A stretch of DNA of 64,000 nucleotides from the NCBI RefSeq assembly GCF_013368755.1, contig NC_049563.1, forward strand, positions 1,116,001-1,180,000, given 5' to 3'. Source of the stretch: Talaromyces rugulosus. Lineage: Eukaryota; Ascomycota; Eurotiomycetes; Eurotiales; Trichocomaceae. Numbering within the stretch: the stretch's first letter is position 1; every line of letters starts with the position of its first letter. The notes under the pieces were generated by a model, which was not told the DNA's origin, searched no databases, and saw nothing but the letters and a program-made list of their open reading frames with translations. This document shows positions 45,944 through 57,492 of the stretch, one piece after another. The translations under genes and the position numbers were made by a program.

Positions 45944-47304
45944 TCAGTCATTGTAGTTGGACTGACGAGTTCCATCCTTGTTGACAACAGGCAGGCCATA
46001 CCGCGCAGCCAATTCTTCTTCCTGAGAGCGAGCAGCTGGGTCCAAGTATGGCTTTTCGGCCTGGGCTGCAACGCGCACGGCATGGCGACGGTGTGGCGCA
46101 AAGCCATACGAGGCAGAGTGGTTCTAGAGTGTGTTGTTAGAAGGAAGCTAAAGTAAATCGCTGACTTGAAAAAAAGACTCACAGTGACTCGGTTATCCCA
46201 AAACGCAACGTCGTTTACCCCCCACTGGAAGCGGACGTGTGCTTCTTGTGTGGCGGTAATGATCTCCGTCAGATACCGCACAATCGTGTCACTCTCGAGC
46301 TTGGGCACGCCGACAATACCAGTGACAAAGCCTGGGTTGAACCACAGACTGTTCCATCCGGTGACTGGATTTGTGCGGATCAGGGGGTGCTCTGTTGTGA
46401 CGGGGGGCCGCCGGACAGTGCGGCCGAGAGCATTGGTGTCGTTGGCTTGCATGTCTGCAGAGTGTAGAGCTGTCAAGCCCTTGAGATAGGTTTGCATGTG
46501 TGGCGACAGCGCATCGTATGCTGCGTACTGCGACGACCACAGGGTGTCGCCACCGCCACCGCGTGGAGGGCCTGTAAGGACCTTCAAGGAAGTATAAGAT
46601 GGTGGTTGAACCTCATATGTCACCTTGAGAATGCATCGTTAGTTGATACAATCTAAGTTTTGGGTAAATGTGAAGAACTCACGTCTGAATGCCACAGAAA
46701 ACTTGGAGAAAATAGAGCCCTCTGGTCAAGAGAGTTGTCACCCGTGTACACAACATGGACATCTTCGAGCCCGTTTTTGGGGGTAGCAGTTGTCGCATGC
46801 TGTGCAATAGTATTAATACAAGAGCTCAATATAAGTGCTTTAGCCACCCACCTTATGGAGAGAGCCAAAGTAGCGACCTAGTTCACGCTGGGCGTTGACA
46901 TCCAAATTATCTTGCCCTCTGAAGAACACGACGCCACGGACGGCAATTAGACGGGCGAGATCATTCTTCTGAGCATCGGTCAAGTTTGCCAGATCGACTC
47001 CGTGGATCTCAGTTCCGATCTTGGGAGTATAATCAAAGACGTCTGTGGCGGCGTCCAACAGATTCTTGAAGGCCGGATCCCCCAGCAGGCCCTTCTCCTG
47101 GTATGGCACAGGGCCGATGGCGTCCCAGTGCAGGTCAGGGAACGAAGGCAGCAAGTCCTCGTAGGCATAGGTGTCGTGCTTCTGAACCACAGTCCGGCCG
47201 GGTTCGTAGCTGAACTTGTTGGTGGTGGTGCCCTTGGCCAGCGACTTGCTCCGGATTTCCAGAGGGGCAGACGGCACAATGGGTTCCTCTAGTGATGGAG
47301 CCAT
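45944..47304 (-). CDS. TauD/TfdA-family 2-oxoglutarate-dependent dioxygenase
   Basis: Four exons on the minus strand: 47304-46852, 46799-46683, 46623-46183 and 46123-45944, giving 396 residues. The Fe(II) ligands are in FLWHSDVTYE (His-x-Asp) and, near the C-terminus, the distal His and the 2-oxoglutarate Arg in APHRRHAVRVA. GVVFFRGQDNLD and GGDTLWSSQYAAYDALS are typical of the family. The fungal members include sulfonate/taurine and alpha-ketoglutarate-dependent xanthine-type enzymes. The substrate cannot be read from sequence, though similarity is to sulfonate dioxygenases. There is no signal peptide, so it should be cytosolic. Confidence 0.88.
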
Positions 47305-48315
47305 GATGTAGTAGCAAAAAAGTCTATAAATAACAAATCTTCTTTTCTTTCCCCGGATCTGCGCAGCTTCAGAACTCTATTTGGGACGGTTGTTCGACAG
47401 TCTGATCGAAGGAAACAGAGAAAATAGAGAGCCGGACGCCCACTCGCCTAAATATAAAGTGCGCTCCATTCTGATGACTCCTATTCTGCCCGGTTGGGCG
47501 AGGGCGCATTATTCTGGTCATCGCAGCACTGCAGTTTGGCCCGATTGCGCGATCGAGGATGAGAATGATATGACAGCACAGAGTGGGACTGGTTTTGGGT
47601 ACGGGATTTCGCCATCGTTCTTTCGCCCTCGCCTTAGTAATCCCACATAACATCATTATTCCCCAGTTTCATGACGTCTTCCGTGACCACGGCGGCGGGA
47701 CTGTCTCTGTATAGATCAATGATGAATCCGGAGAAGACCAGATTGTAGTCGTAGTTGAACAGCAACACGCCCCAGCGACTGTCCAGCGAATCGCAATACT
47801 TGTCCGTCGCCTTGGGCTGACCCAGCGGATTCAAGTACACCGCGTCTGCGGGTACGTCAGTGGATGGCGCAATAATAATAGCATCGAAAACAAGTGTCCC
47901 ACAAACTAGTGCTTTCTCAGATGATCCAGTCGTTAGAGGACCGAAACATAGACTGCCAGTCTGCCAGTCTTTGTTCTGTATCGAGCGGTGTGCCGAGTAT
48001 CTGTATGGAACTATGGATGATGGATGATGGAGGATGGAGACGCGGGAGATAACAGCCGCGGGCCCGGGGGATCGACGTGCTACTATGGTTTCGTGGAGGG
48101 TCTAACTAACTAGTTGTACTAGATTACGCAACGATGCAGTCAAGTGACAATTAAATGTAATGAATTATGAGACTGCTATAAAAACCAACTCAAAAAAGAC
48201 GCCAGCTAAGTACGCCGCTTTATTTTCTCCAACAAAAGGCCACATCATGGATGATCATGCAAGAATAGAAATGTAGTAAAGAGGAATAGTAGTGTACAGT
48301 CATTAATCCAAGACA
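47305..48315. other. Intergenic region with an unexplained minus-strand open frame
   Basis: It holds the dioxygenase promoter and the 3' end of nup49. An ATGGATG-type tandem repeat (about 48012-48040) and the orphan frame listed separately are the only structured parts. Confidence 0.45.
47634..48050 (-). other. Orphan open frame, possible gene fragment
   Basis: A minus-strand frame stays open for about 135 codons before its stop at 47634-47636, and it reads like protein (for example CDSLDSRWGVLLFNYDYNLV and FIIDLYRDSPAAVV). It has no in-frame ATG near its start, and I found no upstream exon with a suitable donor. A cag acceptor lies near 48001. It may be the last exon of an unrecognised gene or a relic. 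I do not recognise the family. Confidence 0.3.
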
Positions 48316-49225
48316 TTAGCCAAGACGACCAAGACCCAAGGTCGGTGGCCCCATAGCGAGCTCCTGGACCTCTTCCTTTGCGGCCCCCAGTCGGCTTGCA
48401 ACCCCCAAAATTCCAGCCTCGACATCGCCAAGAGCTGCTGCAAGGTCCGCCAGTTGTGACTTGGCAGTGCTGCCATTGGGCGTGTTGTCTCGGTTGCGCG
48501 ACGCCGTGAACTCGTTGATCTGCCGGCTCAGGGAGCTCTCGACACCATACAGATGGTCTTCGATTTCCTTTAGGTTCTTCTTGTAGCCGTCGAGAACGGT
48601 CGACATCTCATCGGACCGGTGTGAGAAATACTCGACCAGGTTGACGGGCACACCGTCGATCGAGTCAGTCGTAGAAGAATCCCCTTCGACGCCATGTGGT
48701 AATGCGAGTGTACTTTTTCGGTTCTTGATTGATGACCGCAGGGACTGGCGCTCAGACAGCTGTTGTTCGGGAACTGACCACCATCCTCCGCTTGAAGATT
48801 GGTACTGCAGCGGGAGTTTGAGATTGTCGATTGCCCGGAAGGCGACCTGAGCCTCGGCGGCATTCCGCGTCACCATGTTGCGAACATGGTTGATATCCCG
48901 AGCATCGTTCTCGAGCGCATGCTGCATAGTTTCGAGCTTGCCTTCGACGAAGCTGACATCATTGGGTATCGTACTCCCTTGCTGGGCAATCATAGGCAAA
49001 AGGTCTGTGACCTCATTGCACATATTTAATTGGCTTAGCACGTACGTATCAATCTGCTCAATGGTTCTTTTGATTTCGTCGGCGCAGCTTTCAAATTTCG
49101 TTGTCGGAAGTAAATTGCTGGCGTCGACCCTAACCCCTTGAACAACCGTCCCTGGAGCAGAAGTCGGTTGCTGTGGTTGTTGCTGCGTCGCGTTTTGAGC
49201 TCCAAATATAGATAGTGTAGGTTTT

Positions 49226-49257
<32 letters not shown>

Positions 49258-50142
49258 GCCGGCATTTTGGGTTCCACCGCTGGAATGAAGTTAGTGAGAG
49301 TTCTTGAAGTAGTAGTGAAGTGGCACTTACAAAAGAGACGTGCCACCGGTAGCCGGGGCTGCGCCGAAGAGCGATTTGTTCTGTGTCGGAGCTGCCGCTC
49401 CTTGAGTTCCACCAAAGAGGCTGGCGCCCCCAGTGCCTGTTTGGGCTGTGTTGGTATTGCCAAACAGACCACCTCCGGTGGTGCCACTTTGTTGCTGCTG
49501 GGTGTTGGTATTCCCAAAAAGCCCTCCTCCGGTTGTTGCTGCTCCGGTCTGCTGTGTGTTTGTGTTGCCAAACAAGCTCGGGCCTGTTGCTGCAGGCTTT
49601 GCGGCTGTATTTCCGAACAGCCCTCCACCCTGCGGTTGCGATGTCGCTGGGGCCGCCCCAAACAGACTTCCAGTTGCCATTCCACTTTGCTGCGTGCTAC
49701 CGGTCGTATTCGAGCCTTGGCCACCAAACAGGCTTCCGCCGCTCTGTTGCGTGTTGTTTGGGGTTGCCGTGTTTCCAAACAAGCTCCCGGCGGGTTTCTG
49801 CTGCTGGTTTCCGAAGAGACTCCCTGCCGTTGCTGGCTGGGATGTAGGAGCTGCTGTGTTGGAGCTTGAGTGTTGTTAGCATGACTGGTGAGTTTTCAAC
49901 CCGCCATCAATCCGCCTTCCATTTCAAGTTTGTTCCTGCTACCGTCTTCGGAGGCGCTGTACTGGCGAAAATGTGCGTTCCAAGCATTCCCAAACCCCGA
50001 GAAAAGACGAAGCAGAACCAAACCACTCGCAAAGGAAGACCGGCTGATGGAGGAGGGGCGTCACTCACAATAACGAATTGGCGGATGATGTGTTGATGGA
50101 GAGCCCGCCAGCGGCTGGAGCAGCGGATTTGGCGCCGAACAT
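48316..50142 (-). CDS. nup49: FG-repeat nucleoporin Nup49
   Basis: Three exons on the minus strand: 50142-50069, 49864-49331 and 49279-48316, giving 523 residues. It begins MFGAKSAAP, and the first 220 residues carry about a dozen GLFG/SLFG repeats separated by Gln/Thr/Asn/Ser-rich spacers. A run of 11 Gln follows. The C-terminal half is helical coiled coil: TTKFESCADEIKRTIEQIDTY, then ESSLSRQINEFTASRN, as in Nup49/Nup58. With Nsp1 and Nup57 it forms the central channel trimer of the nuclear pore; the FG repeats bind karyopherins. The first intron is long for this window (204 bp). Confidence 0.9.
49225..49257 (-). repeat. CAG/CAA trinucleotide repeat encoding polyglutamine
   Basis: Eleven consecutive Gln codons (mixed CAG and CAA) sit between the FG-repeat part and the coiled-coil part of nup49. 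The mixed codons should reduce slippage, but the length may vary between strains. Confidence 0.85.
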
Positions 50143-50692
50143 GGCGTAATAGGTATTTATAGTATTTTATCGGTCAAACAGAGTAGGTCATCGGAAATAC
50201 GCGCCTAGCCCCTTGCGTTCGCAGCCCGGATTCTTTGTTGCAGCAGAAAGCCCGAAGCCGTCGGGATGAAAACAAGTTGGTCGAGTCGCCAAGCTTGTGC
50301 CACTATTCCCATTTGGGATTAGCGTATATCCTTGGCTCCGCGACCGAATACATTGATGAATGGACTTTGAGCAATAGTATTGTTAAATAATTTGAAAAGT
50401 CTTCTTGTCTGTCTATTGGCTATTCTGAATTATTATAGGATTCTTCTCTATAAGCAAGCATATCATATCTCATCCATTGTCTTGCCACGCAGCGCATTGC
50501 TCAAGTAGAGATCCACTATTCCAAATATGGACTAGCTCCTCAATACAAACACCGCCCGGTCTTTCCATGTAAAGTTTCCAGGCCAACAGTATAGAGCTCA
50601 CAATGAATATGAAGGACTGCGTGATAGAACTGAGAAACCAACCCCATGGCTTGTAACGTCGTTAGCCTTGCGAGTAACTGCATCCCCGCACT
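50143..50692. other. Divergent promoter region of nup49 and the TCAB1-type gene
   Basis: It has no open frame of interest and no recognised RNA gene. An AT-rich segment lies around 50375-50470. Confidence 0.5.
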
Positions 50693-52086
50693 ATGGCATC
50701 GTCTCCGACCCAGTTGAACGAAGAGCCAGCGCCAGAATTGGATCCAAAATTACTTGCGACTTGTGAAGCTTCAGAGGTTCCCGTTTCGTCAGACTCGCGA
50801 GACGGTTCATCTGGCATACACGATACAGCAGACTCCAATTATTTTAAGCATGCAGAATGGTAAAGACTCCGGCCATGTTTCGAAGGACTTTGGAAGCTAA
50901 CATTGCCTCAGGACCCCGGATGGTACCACCGTGGTCACCAACTCTGCAGACAACCATATTCGAACGTTTATTCTGTAAGCCCACGTATTGCATATTGCTT
51001 TATGGTAGTACCATTTACTGACAACAATAGGCCACCTGATCTCCTAGAAGAGAGGGAGCAGCCGCTGCAGCTGGAGCCGTACTCGACGATACCCTCTACG
51101 GAGCCGGTATATGCCACGGCAATCTATCCTTTTTTTTCTCTTCAAGACCCATCCACCACTCTCGTTGTTTCTTCAGTGCGCGATCATCCCATAAGGCTGT
51201 CATCAGCTTTGGCGCCACAGACGCTGGGAACATATTCGCTAGTAAATCCAACTACCGAAGCCTTTATCACACCACACTCCATCCTTTACCCATCCCATCT
51301 CGGCGGGTCACATTTTATCACCGGATCGGATAGCCTTATCTGTATTTTTGACGTTTCTCGACCAGGAAATGAGGGACCAGTCACTAGACTTCCAACCATA
51401 CCGAGTAAACGGAAGCAGATTGTCGGCGGCGGCGTGGGCATGAAAGGCATCGTTTCCGCATTAGCCATGAACCCTGCTGGAGATGGGATCCTAGCAGCCG
51501 GCACATTCACGAGACATGTTGCACTTTATGGGTCGAGAGGAAGCGGAGAGCTTATTGGAACGTTTTGCATCGCCAAAACAGAGGCGGATAAACATATCGG
51601 CGGTAGTGGGATCACGCAGCTTTTGTGGAGTCCTTGTGGAAGATATCTATATATTGCAGAGCGCAAGAGTCAGGGAATGCTAATATACGACATCCGAGTT
51701 ACCGGCCAGCTCTTGGGATGGCTAGAGGGACGAGAAGCTCTTACCAACCAGCGCATGAAAGCAGACGTTGTTGCCACGGGCGAACAGGAGTCTCATGAAA
51801 TATGGGCAGGAGGAACAGATGGGGCTGTCCGAGTTTGGAGCAATCCATTTGCTTCCATAGGTGCTCAGAAACCCCAATACGAGTTCAGCATGCATGGCGG
51901 TTAGTATTTTGACCCCAAGCTATAGAGCACGAACGAGGCTAACGATTTGATGCAGACCCAGTTACAAGCTCAGTCCTGCATCCGGGGAGCAGCGTTCTGG
52001 CGACATGCTCCGGCCAGAAGCAATTTCCCGACTATGAACAAGGACGCCAGAAATACGACAATAGTCTCAAGATATGGTCCCTGTAA
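50693..52086 (+). CDS. WD40 protein of the TCAB1/WDR79 (Swt21) family
   Basis: Four exons: 50693-50859, 50912-50974, 51031-51899 and 51956-52086, encoding 409 residues. Family marks are EWTPDGTTVVTNSADNHIRTF, PVYATAIYPFFSL, VVSSVRDHPIRL, FDVSRPG and ITQLLWSPCGRYLYIAERKS. The last exon supplies the final propeller strand and ends with LKIWSL. Animal TCAB1 binds the CAB box of telomerase and Cajal-body RNAs; yeast Swt21 is linked to spliceosome assembly. The N-terminus is acidic and Ser-rich. The fungal substrate RNA is unknown. The starting Met follows a clean divergent promoter. Confidence 0.83.
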
Positions 52087-52273
52087 AAATATTATTACTT
52101 CCAGTTCTCACATTTCATTCAAATTGCATGTCAACTGGTCAACTAAATCACAGTCGTATGGATAATATTTATTTTCATCTAGGTATCTTTCTATGTTCTT
52201 TCTATCTTCATGGCCGTAAATATGTCCTGGAGAAAAAGAAAACAGTACGCAAAATAAAACCCGCTATTTGCAA

Positions 52274-53286
52274 CTACGTGATTGTAATACCATACCGCTC
52301 ATAAGGGAAATCCTCCAACGAGGGAAGAATTTGAGCCCATCCATCTTTTAGCGTGCCGAGTTTGCCAGGGTGCTGACCCCGGGTTAATCTCTCTGCCTGT
52401 AGAGACTGGACCTCCTTTTCCGGTTCCGACTTCTCCTCTTCTTTGTGCTGTCCGGTCAATCCGGCAAGAACCTCATCCTCTCTTCCCTTGTACTCGTTCA
52501 GTAGGCCGGGATGGGGGGCCCAGATGACCTGCATACCGGCTCGACGGCCAGCCTCGACGCCGGGTACCGCATCTTCAAATACCAGGCATTCCTCTGGCTT
52601 GATGAGTTCTTCTCCTCGCTCTGTGAGCTCGTCATTGATAGTCTCAAGCGCAAGCAGATAAATGTCCGGCAGTGGTTTCCCACGTCCCTGTCCGATTCGG
52701 GGATCATCACCTAGGACCTTCCTTTGCTCTGGGAAGAGGGCAAAGAGATCGGCCAAGTGGTCCGTCTTGAGCTTATAGTTCTTTCGGTGGGACGATGTGG
52801 CCAAGGCGATGTACACCGGCTTGTCGGTATTTTCCGTCGAGCGAAGGTCGTTCAGCAGCTTGACGACTCCGGGCAAGGGCTTGGATGCGGTAAAGTACTT
52901 TGGCGCAAGCTCGACTTGTTTCTGCGAATATTCTTCGTGTGAAATGGGGAGATGGGCCCATTCGTGGAAGATTTTGCTCGACTTTTTTTCGGGTTCAGTA
53001 AGCCAATGTTGTGTGACGAACAAGTTTCCAGAAGTGGATGGATACCTCAGGAGCAGGTCTTCCTTGCAATTGAGCCTTGATGGACCACGGCAAAGAAGGC
53101 TTGCCGTACATTTGCAGAATCTCGTTTGTCATTATGGTATATCTATCCTCTGTGTCGAGCAAAAGGCCGTCCATGTCAAAGAGACAGGCCCGAATGCGGG
53201 GAAATCTACGAGATCACAGCGGAGGATTAGCTTTTGTCATTCTTCCAACGGGGTAGTCTGTGTAGTACATACTCAGTAGACGACAT
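52274..53286 (-). CDS. HAD-superfamily phosphatase (Gs1-like)
   Basis: Three exons on the minus strand: 53286-53273 (14 bases), 53205-53046 and 52981-52274, giving 293 residues. The catalytic DxD motif is FDMDGLLLDTED, with Asp 15 and Asp 17. The cap domain and motif II (ALATSSHRKNYKLK), motif III Lys (GRGKPLPDIYLLAL) and motif IV (CLVFEDAVPGVEAGRRAGM) are all in order. This pattern fits the Gs1 subfamily, which in animals includes pseudouridine-5'-phosphatase. The C-terminus has a Glu/Lys-rich insertion not present in short homologues. Substrate is inferred only. The third exon starts after an AAAAAAG acceptor, chosen because it continues the frame. Confidence 0.85.
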
Positions 53287-53670
53287 TGTGCACGTTTTCG
53301 AGTGGAGGGTATCCTGATCACAATTTTTCTAGGATGCAACAGGTGAGGTGAGATGAGATGGCATGAAATGCGAAAAGAAATTTACTCTAACCCCGCAACG
53401 GATCATCCCGCTTCACCGCGGAAATGCTGTCTTGGCAGGTCTGTCGCGATATTTACGTTTCTGCATTTTGAGCAAGCTCACGCCTTCTCTCATACAGCCT
53501 GAAAAACATTGTCCAGGGAGCAGAAGCAATTCGCTGGGCTTTCATTGCCGGCGTTTTGGCCTGGGCTGTCCCCTGCACTAGCGCCGGCCTCGGGAAGCCG
53601 CAACGCTCTGGCGTCATACCATACCTAGCCCGATTGATTCTTGCTCGCTGGCTTTTTGTCTCTTCCAGTC
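53287..53670. other. Divergent promoter region of the HAD phosphatase and TTC1-type genes
   Basis: These 384 bases separate two opposite start codons. No gene inside. Confidence 0.5.
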
Positions 53671-54636
53671 ATGGCACAGACAGAACCCCCTAACGCAAAT
53701 CCTGCGACAGAGAACGAAGATGAGAACTCGGATGATGAGTTCCACGATGCTCATTTCCCCGCCGAGGAAGAAGCCGTAACGTCTACCCCGCGATTCTAAT
53801 CAGTGATTCCGGATGAGCATGATAGCTAACATTTCTGAAAAAAAGAAACTCTTAGAGGAATCAAACGCCTGCAAAGACCAAGCGAACAAACAATTTGCTG
53901 CCGCCGCCTATTCCGATGCGATATCAACCTACGATCGTGCCCTGGCATCCTGCCCGAACTACCTAGACTACGAGATTGCAGTGTTGAAGAGCAATATGTC
54001 GGCGTGCTATTTGAAGCTACAGGACTGGAAGGCTGCTGTTGACTCTGCAACAACAAGCATCGACTGTCTCGAAAGATGTCTGCCAAAACCAATAAAGAAA
54101 GCAGAAGATGGCGAGGCCAATACCGAACCAGAAAGCAAAGAGGAGGACGCCGTCGTTGAGCTCTCGGGTGATGACGAGGAAGAGGAAACAAAACAACTTG
54201 AGAGGCTCCAGCAAGAAGATTCTCGTCGGCAAGCTGTGAAGAGAATTCGCGCCAAGGCACTCATGAGACGTGCTCGTGCAAAGACAGAGCTAAGCGGATG
54301 GGCCAATCTACAAGGCGCAGAAGAAGACTACAAGGAGCTCGCGGCCATGGATAATCTTCCACCCTCTGATCAAAAAATCGTACAAAAGGGCTTGCGTGAA
54401 TTGCCGTCAAGAATCCAGGTTGCGAAAGAAAAGGAGATGGGAGAGATGATGGGGAAACTAAAGGATGTGAGTAATGTGCAGCCAATATGGGAGAAGAAAA
54501 CGCCGCTAACGATGTGCCACAGCTTGGAAATGGTATATTAAAGCCATTTGGGTTGTCGACAGATAACTTCCAATTCACCAAGGACGAGGGCACAGGAGGA
54601 TATAGCATGCAGTTCAACCAGGGCGGTCGTTCATGA
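53671..54636 (+). CDS. TPR protein related to TTC1
   Basis: Three exons: 53671-53775, 53846-54466 and 54523-54636, giving 279 residues. The N-terminus is acidic. A TPR array begins at [20 protein letters not shown] with [16 protein letters not shown] and [19 protein letters not shown], typical TPR helices. An acidic insert follows, then [29 protein letters not shown], and a final [19 protein letters not shown] segment, the conserved end of the TTC1/YDL (cns1-like) group. Animal TTC1 binds Hsp90 and Hsp70 tails. A chaperone-adaptor role is plausible but inferred. Confidence 0.82.
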
Positions 54637-55164
54637 TGAGTTACTAGCCAGTATAACATTGAGTCCACGGTGATATGTATCAATGCTATATGATTTAATA
54701 TAATTTCATTTAAACTCTCATATCAAAAACCAAACTTCTCATTCAAAGCGTTCAACGAAGTGGAGAATATTGAATGATCGTGCGGGGAACAGGAAGAGGG
54801 GGATTTCCGAGCTGATATCAACTGATCTCCTCGTTCTGGCCCTTTTAACCATTGCCTACACACCATTCACTTTCAAATAACGAGAAAACCCCGAACCAAA
54901 AAAATATATTGTACCATAAATTGGCGCATAATCATTGGAATTTTCAATCGAATATCCGGGATCAGCTAGTCCAACATTTGAACTCACCCCCTCCATTCGG
55001 CAAATTACATCAGGCAGAAGGAAAGCTTCGGCCTCGGATTTGAAAGAAAAAGCGACACATTTAAATATATTTGTTGCTGAAAAATTGACACGGCTTAAAA
55101 TAATTCGAATTTGACCATCCTCTTGTCTACTAGGCTGATAAGCAATCCCAATATCGACGAAATC
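54637..55164. other. Intergenic region before the first carboxylesterase
   Basis: It holds the 3' end of the TTC1-type gene and the promoter of the carboxylesterase. It is AT-rich, especially 54895-55100. No gene seen. Confidence 0.5.
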
Positions 55165-57035
55165 ATGACTACTCCGCTGCAGACCACCCATCTCGGCCAA
55201 ATCCAAGGCAAAACCGTTGACGGCGTGACACATTATTTAGGACTGAAATATGCTTCTTTACAAAATAGACTAGCTGATGCAGAGCTGGTTGCTTCCAGAA
55301 CTACAGAGGAGGGTGTATTGGATGCTACCAAGGATGGGTAATACATACATAAAAGGCCAACTTGAAAAGATAGGTTTAACATGAAGCCTGTAGGCCAACA
55401 ACAGCACACCCGCCGATTGGATGTGATCTTGAACTAGGGGCTATTCAAAAAACCCTTCCAAAGAAAGATCTGCACCAGTCAGACACAGAATGTCTCAATC
55501 TGAACATCGCCGTGCCAGACGGGACAACATCGACGTCGAAACTGCCAGTTTTACTGTTCATCCATGGCGGAGGTTTGGTAATCGGTGCAAATTCCTGGCC
55601 ACAGTTTGATTGGACACGAGTCATCAAGTTGTCGATAGAAAAAGGAGTTCCAATTGTCGCCGTGGGTATCAAGTAACTCGCCCCTTTGACGATTCATGCT
55701 CCAAAACATCTTTCTAACTAAGGAATCACAGCTACCGTGTTGGCGCATTTGGTTTCCTCACCTCTGAAGAGCTCCGCTCAGCAGGCTACAAGACTAACAA
55801 TGGCCTTCGCGATCAACGTGTCTCTATAGACTGGGTGCATAGACATATCGGCGATTTTGGTGGTGATCCTGACAATATCACGCTTGCAGGCATGAGCGCC
55901 GGCGGAGGTAAATTTCTATTATCTATCTGGGTCATATAAAAGCCGGGCTTCTAACACGAGAACGTTGATACACAGCATCTGCCTTGCAACAACTTCACTC
56001 CAACACATCCACGCCTCTTTGCAAACGCGTTCTCTCGATGAGTGGTACAAATCTCCTCCTTTCACCCTTGCCCCTTGCAGTACATGAGCAGGGATACAAA
56101 GCGGCTACTCAAGCTTGGGGCCTTGACGGTTTATCTCCGGAAAATCGTGTCAAGGCTATTCTAGACACTCCTGCGGCAGAGCTCGTTGCGAAATTGCCTC
56201 CTAGTGTACCTATTGGGCTCGCAGCAGATGGAGATGCGATCCCAACGCCTCCAAACTTTGCTAGCATCTCTGACAAGTCTTCGTCAGGCTATCCAAAGGG
56301 AAGGAGTTGGTGTAAGGAGATACTCATTGGTGATGCGCAGCATGATGTACGTCTTGCTCTTCTCTAATCGTGGATTTATGCTAACATCTCTAAAAGACTA
56401 GTATATTTGCATATACGATGGGACATCAGTCCAAAGACTGTGCTTCAAGGTTTACTTCGGCCCTTAAAGGCGCCCTTTCTGCACACCCCAGTGACGTTAT
56501 ATCGCACATCCTTGAGGCATATGGGTTAGCTGCAACAACCCCCGATGCAGAAGCTTGGCCCCGTGTTCTGGAATTCTTGAACGATGTCCACTTCCACGCT
56601 GCAGTATTGGCATATGCAGGCGGGTGGCCCGAAGATGGAACGGCATATGTATACTATTTCAACGAAACCAACCCGTTCGACGGGCCATCCAAGGGCCAGT
56701 CCTCGCACATCCTCGACCTCGCTTACTTTTACCAAAACTTCAACGACTTCCTTACTCCAGACCAGCAAGAAGTTGCGCGTGCTTTTGCAGAGGATCTTCT
56801 CAAGTTCGTATCCGGGAAAGCCCCGTGGGAACCATGTAAGGACGTTGGAGAAGGGTTTAGGGCTAGAGTGTTTGGACCAAGCAGTAAAGGACAAACACGA
56901 AGGGTCATCAAAGATGCTTATGGAGGAGAGAGTCAGAGGAGAAGCGTGTTGCCACAGCTGGTTCAGCAACAGGGTGTGAAATGGGATGAACTGGCGGTGG
57001 TTTTCCCGGTATTCGTGGGTAGTTTTTTGCCTTAG
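55165..57035 (+). CDS. Type-B carboxylesterase family protein
   Basis: Five exons: 55165-55337, 55394-55672, 55732-55907, 55976-56346 and 56397-57035, encoding 545 residues. The alpha/beta-hydrolase marks are the oxyanion loop LFIHGGGLVIG, NYRVGAFGFL, the nucleophile elbow GMSAGG with Ser 206, and a C-terminal His in SSHILDLAYFYQNF. There is no signal peptide, so it is probably intracellular, unlike many secreted fungal esterases. The natural ester is unknown. It lies next to a related esterase and homogentisate dioxygenase, an arrangement that may be a small catabolic group or chance. Confidence 0.82.
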
Positions 57036-57492
57036 CCTAGGAATAGACCCTGCGTATAGTATTACATATTCTTTGTCATATTTCATCCACCTGCATGCAG
57101 CTCGCTGGCACTCTATGTCTTTGTCATCTTTAACACACCTGCCAAATAGAGTGGAGAGAGTGGAGAGAGTGGAGTAAGCCAGATGCATACTTTCCCGTTT
57201 AGGAAATGGGGGTTTTCCGCTTCCCCCCGCATACTCCACATACATATTCCGGGAATAGGGAAGCCTTAATGGTAGTCCTATTGTCGAAGTGCATGTGCTC
57301 TAATAATGCTTGAGCAACACCCAGACATCTGCCAGATACATAAGAGAATACTATTCGTGTCGTAGGCCAGTTTTGACCCCACATCTACAGTCACTCGGGG
57401 AATTAGGGCAGGTCTCAACTTAGATTCTCAACTCCCTTGACAAGGCCTGCAGGTGGCATTGCTAATTCGCAGCTAGAGTATCAACATAGAAC
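57036..57492. other. Intergenic region between the two carboxylesterase genes
   Basis: A GTGGAGAGA tandem repeat lies at about 57149-57175. The rest is the 3' UTR of the first esterase and the promoter of the second. No gene recognised. Confidence 0.5.
57149..57175 (+). repeat. Short tandem repeat, unit GTGGAGAGA
   Basis: About three copies of a nine-base unit occur in tandem, about 120 bases after the stop of the first esterase gene. Confidence 0.6.

Noticed and set aside
49225..49869. Long plus-strand frames rich in Leu and Cys
   Set aside because: They are antisense translations of the FG-repeat and polyglutamine parts of nup49.
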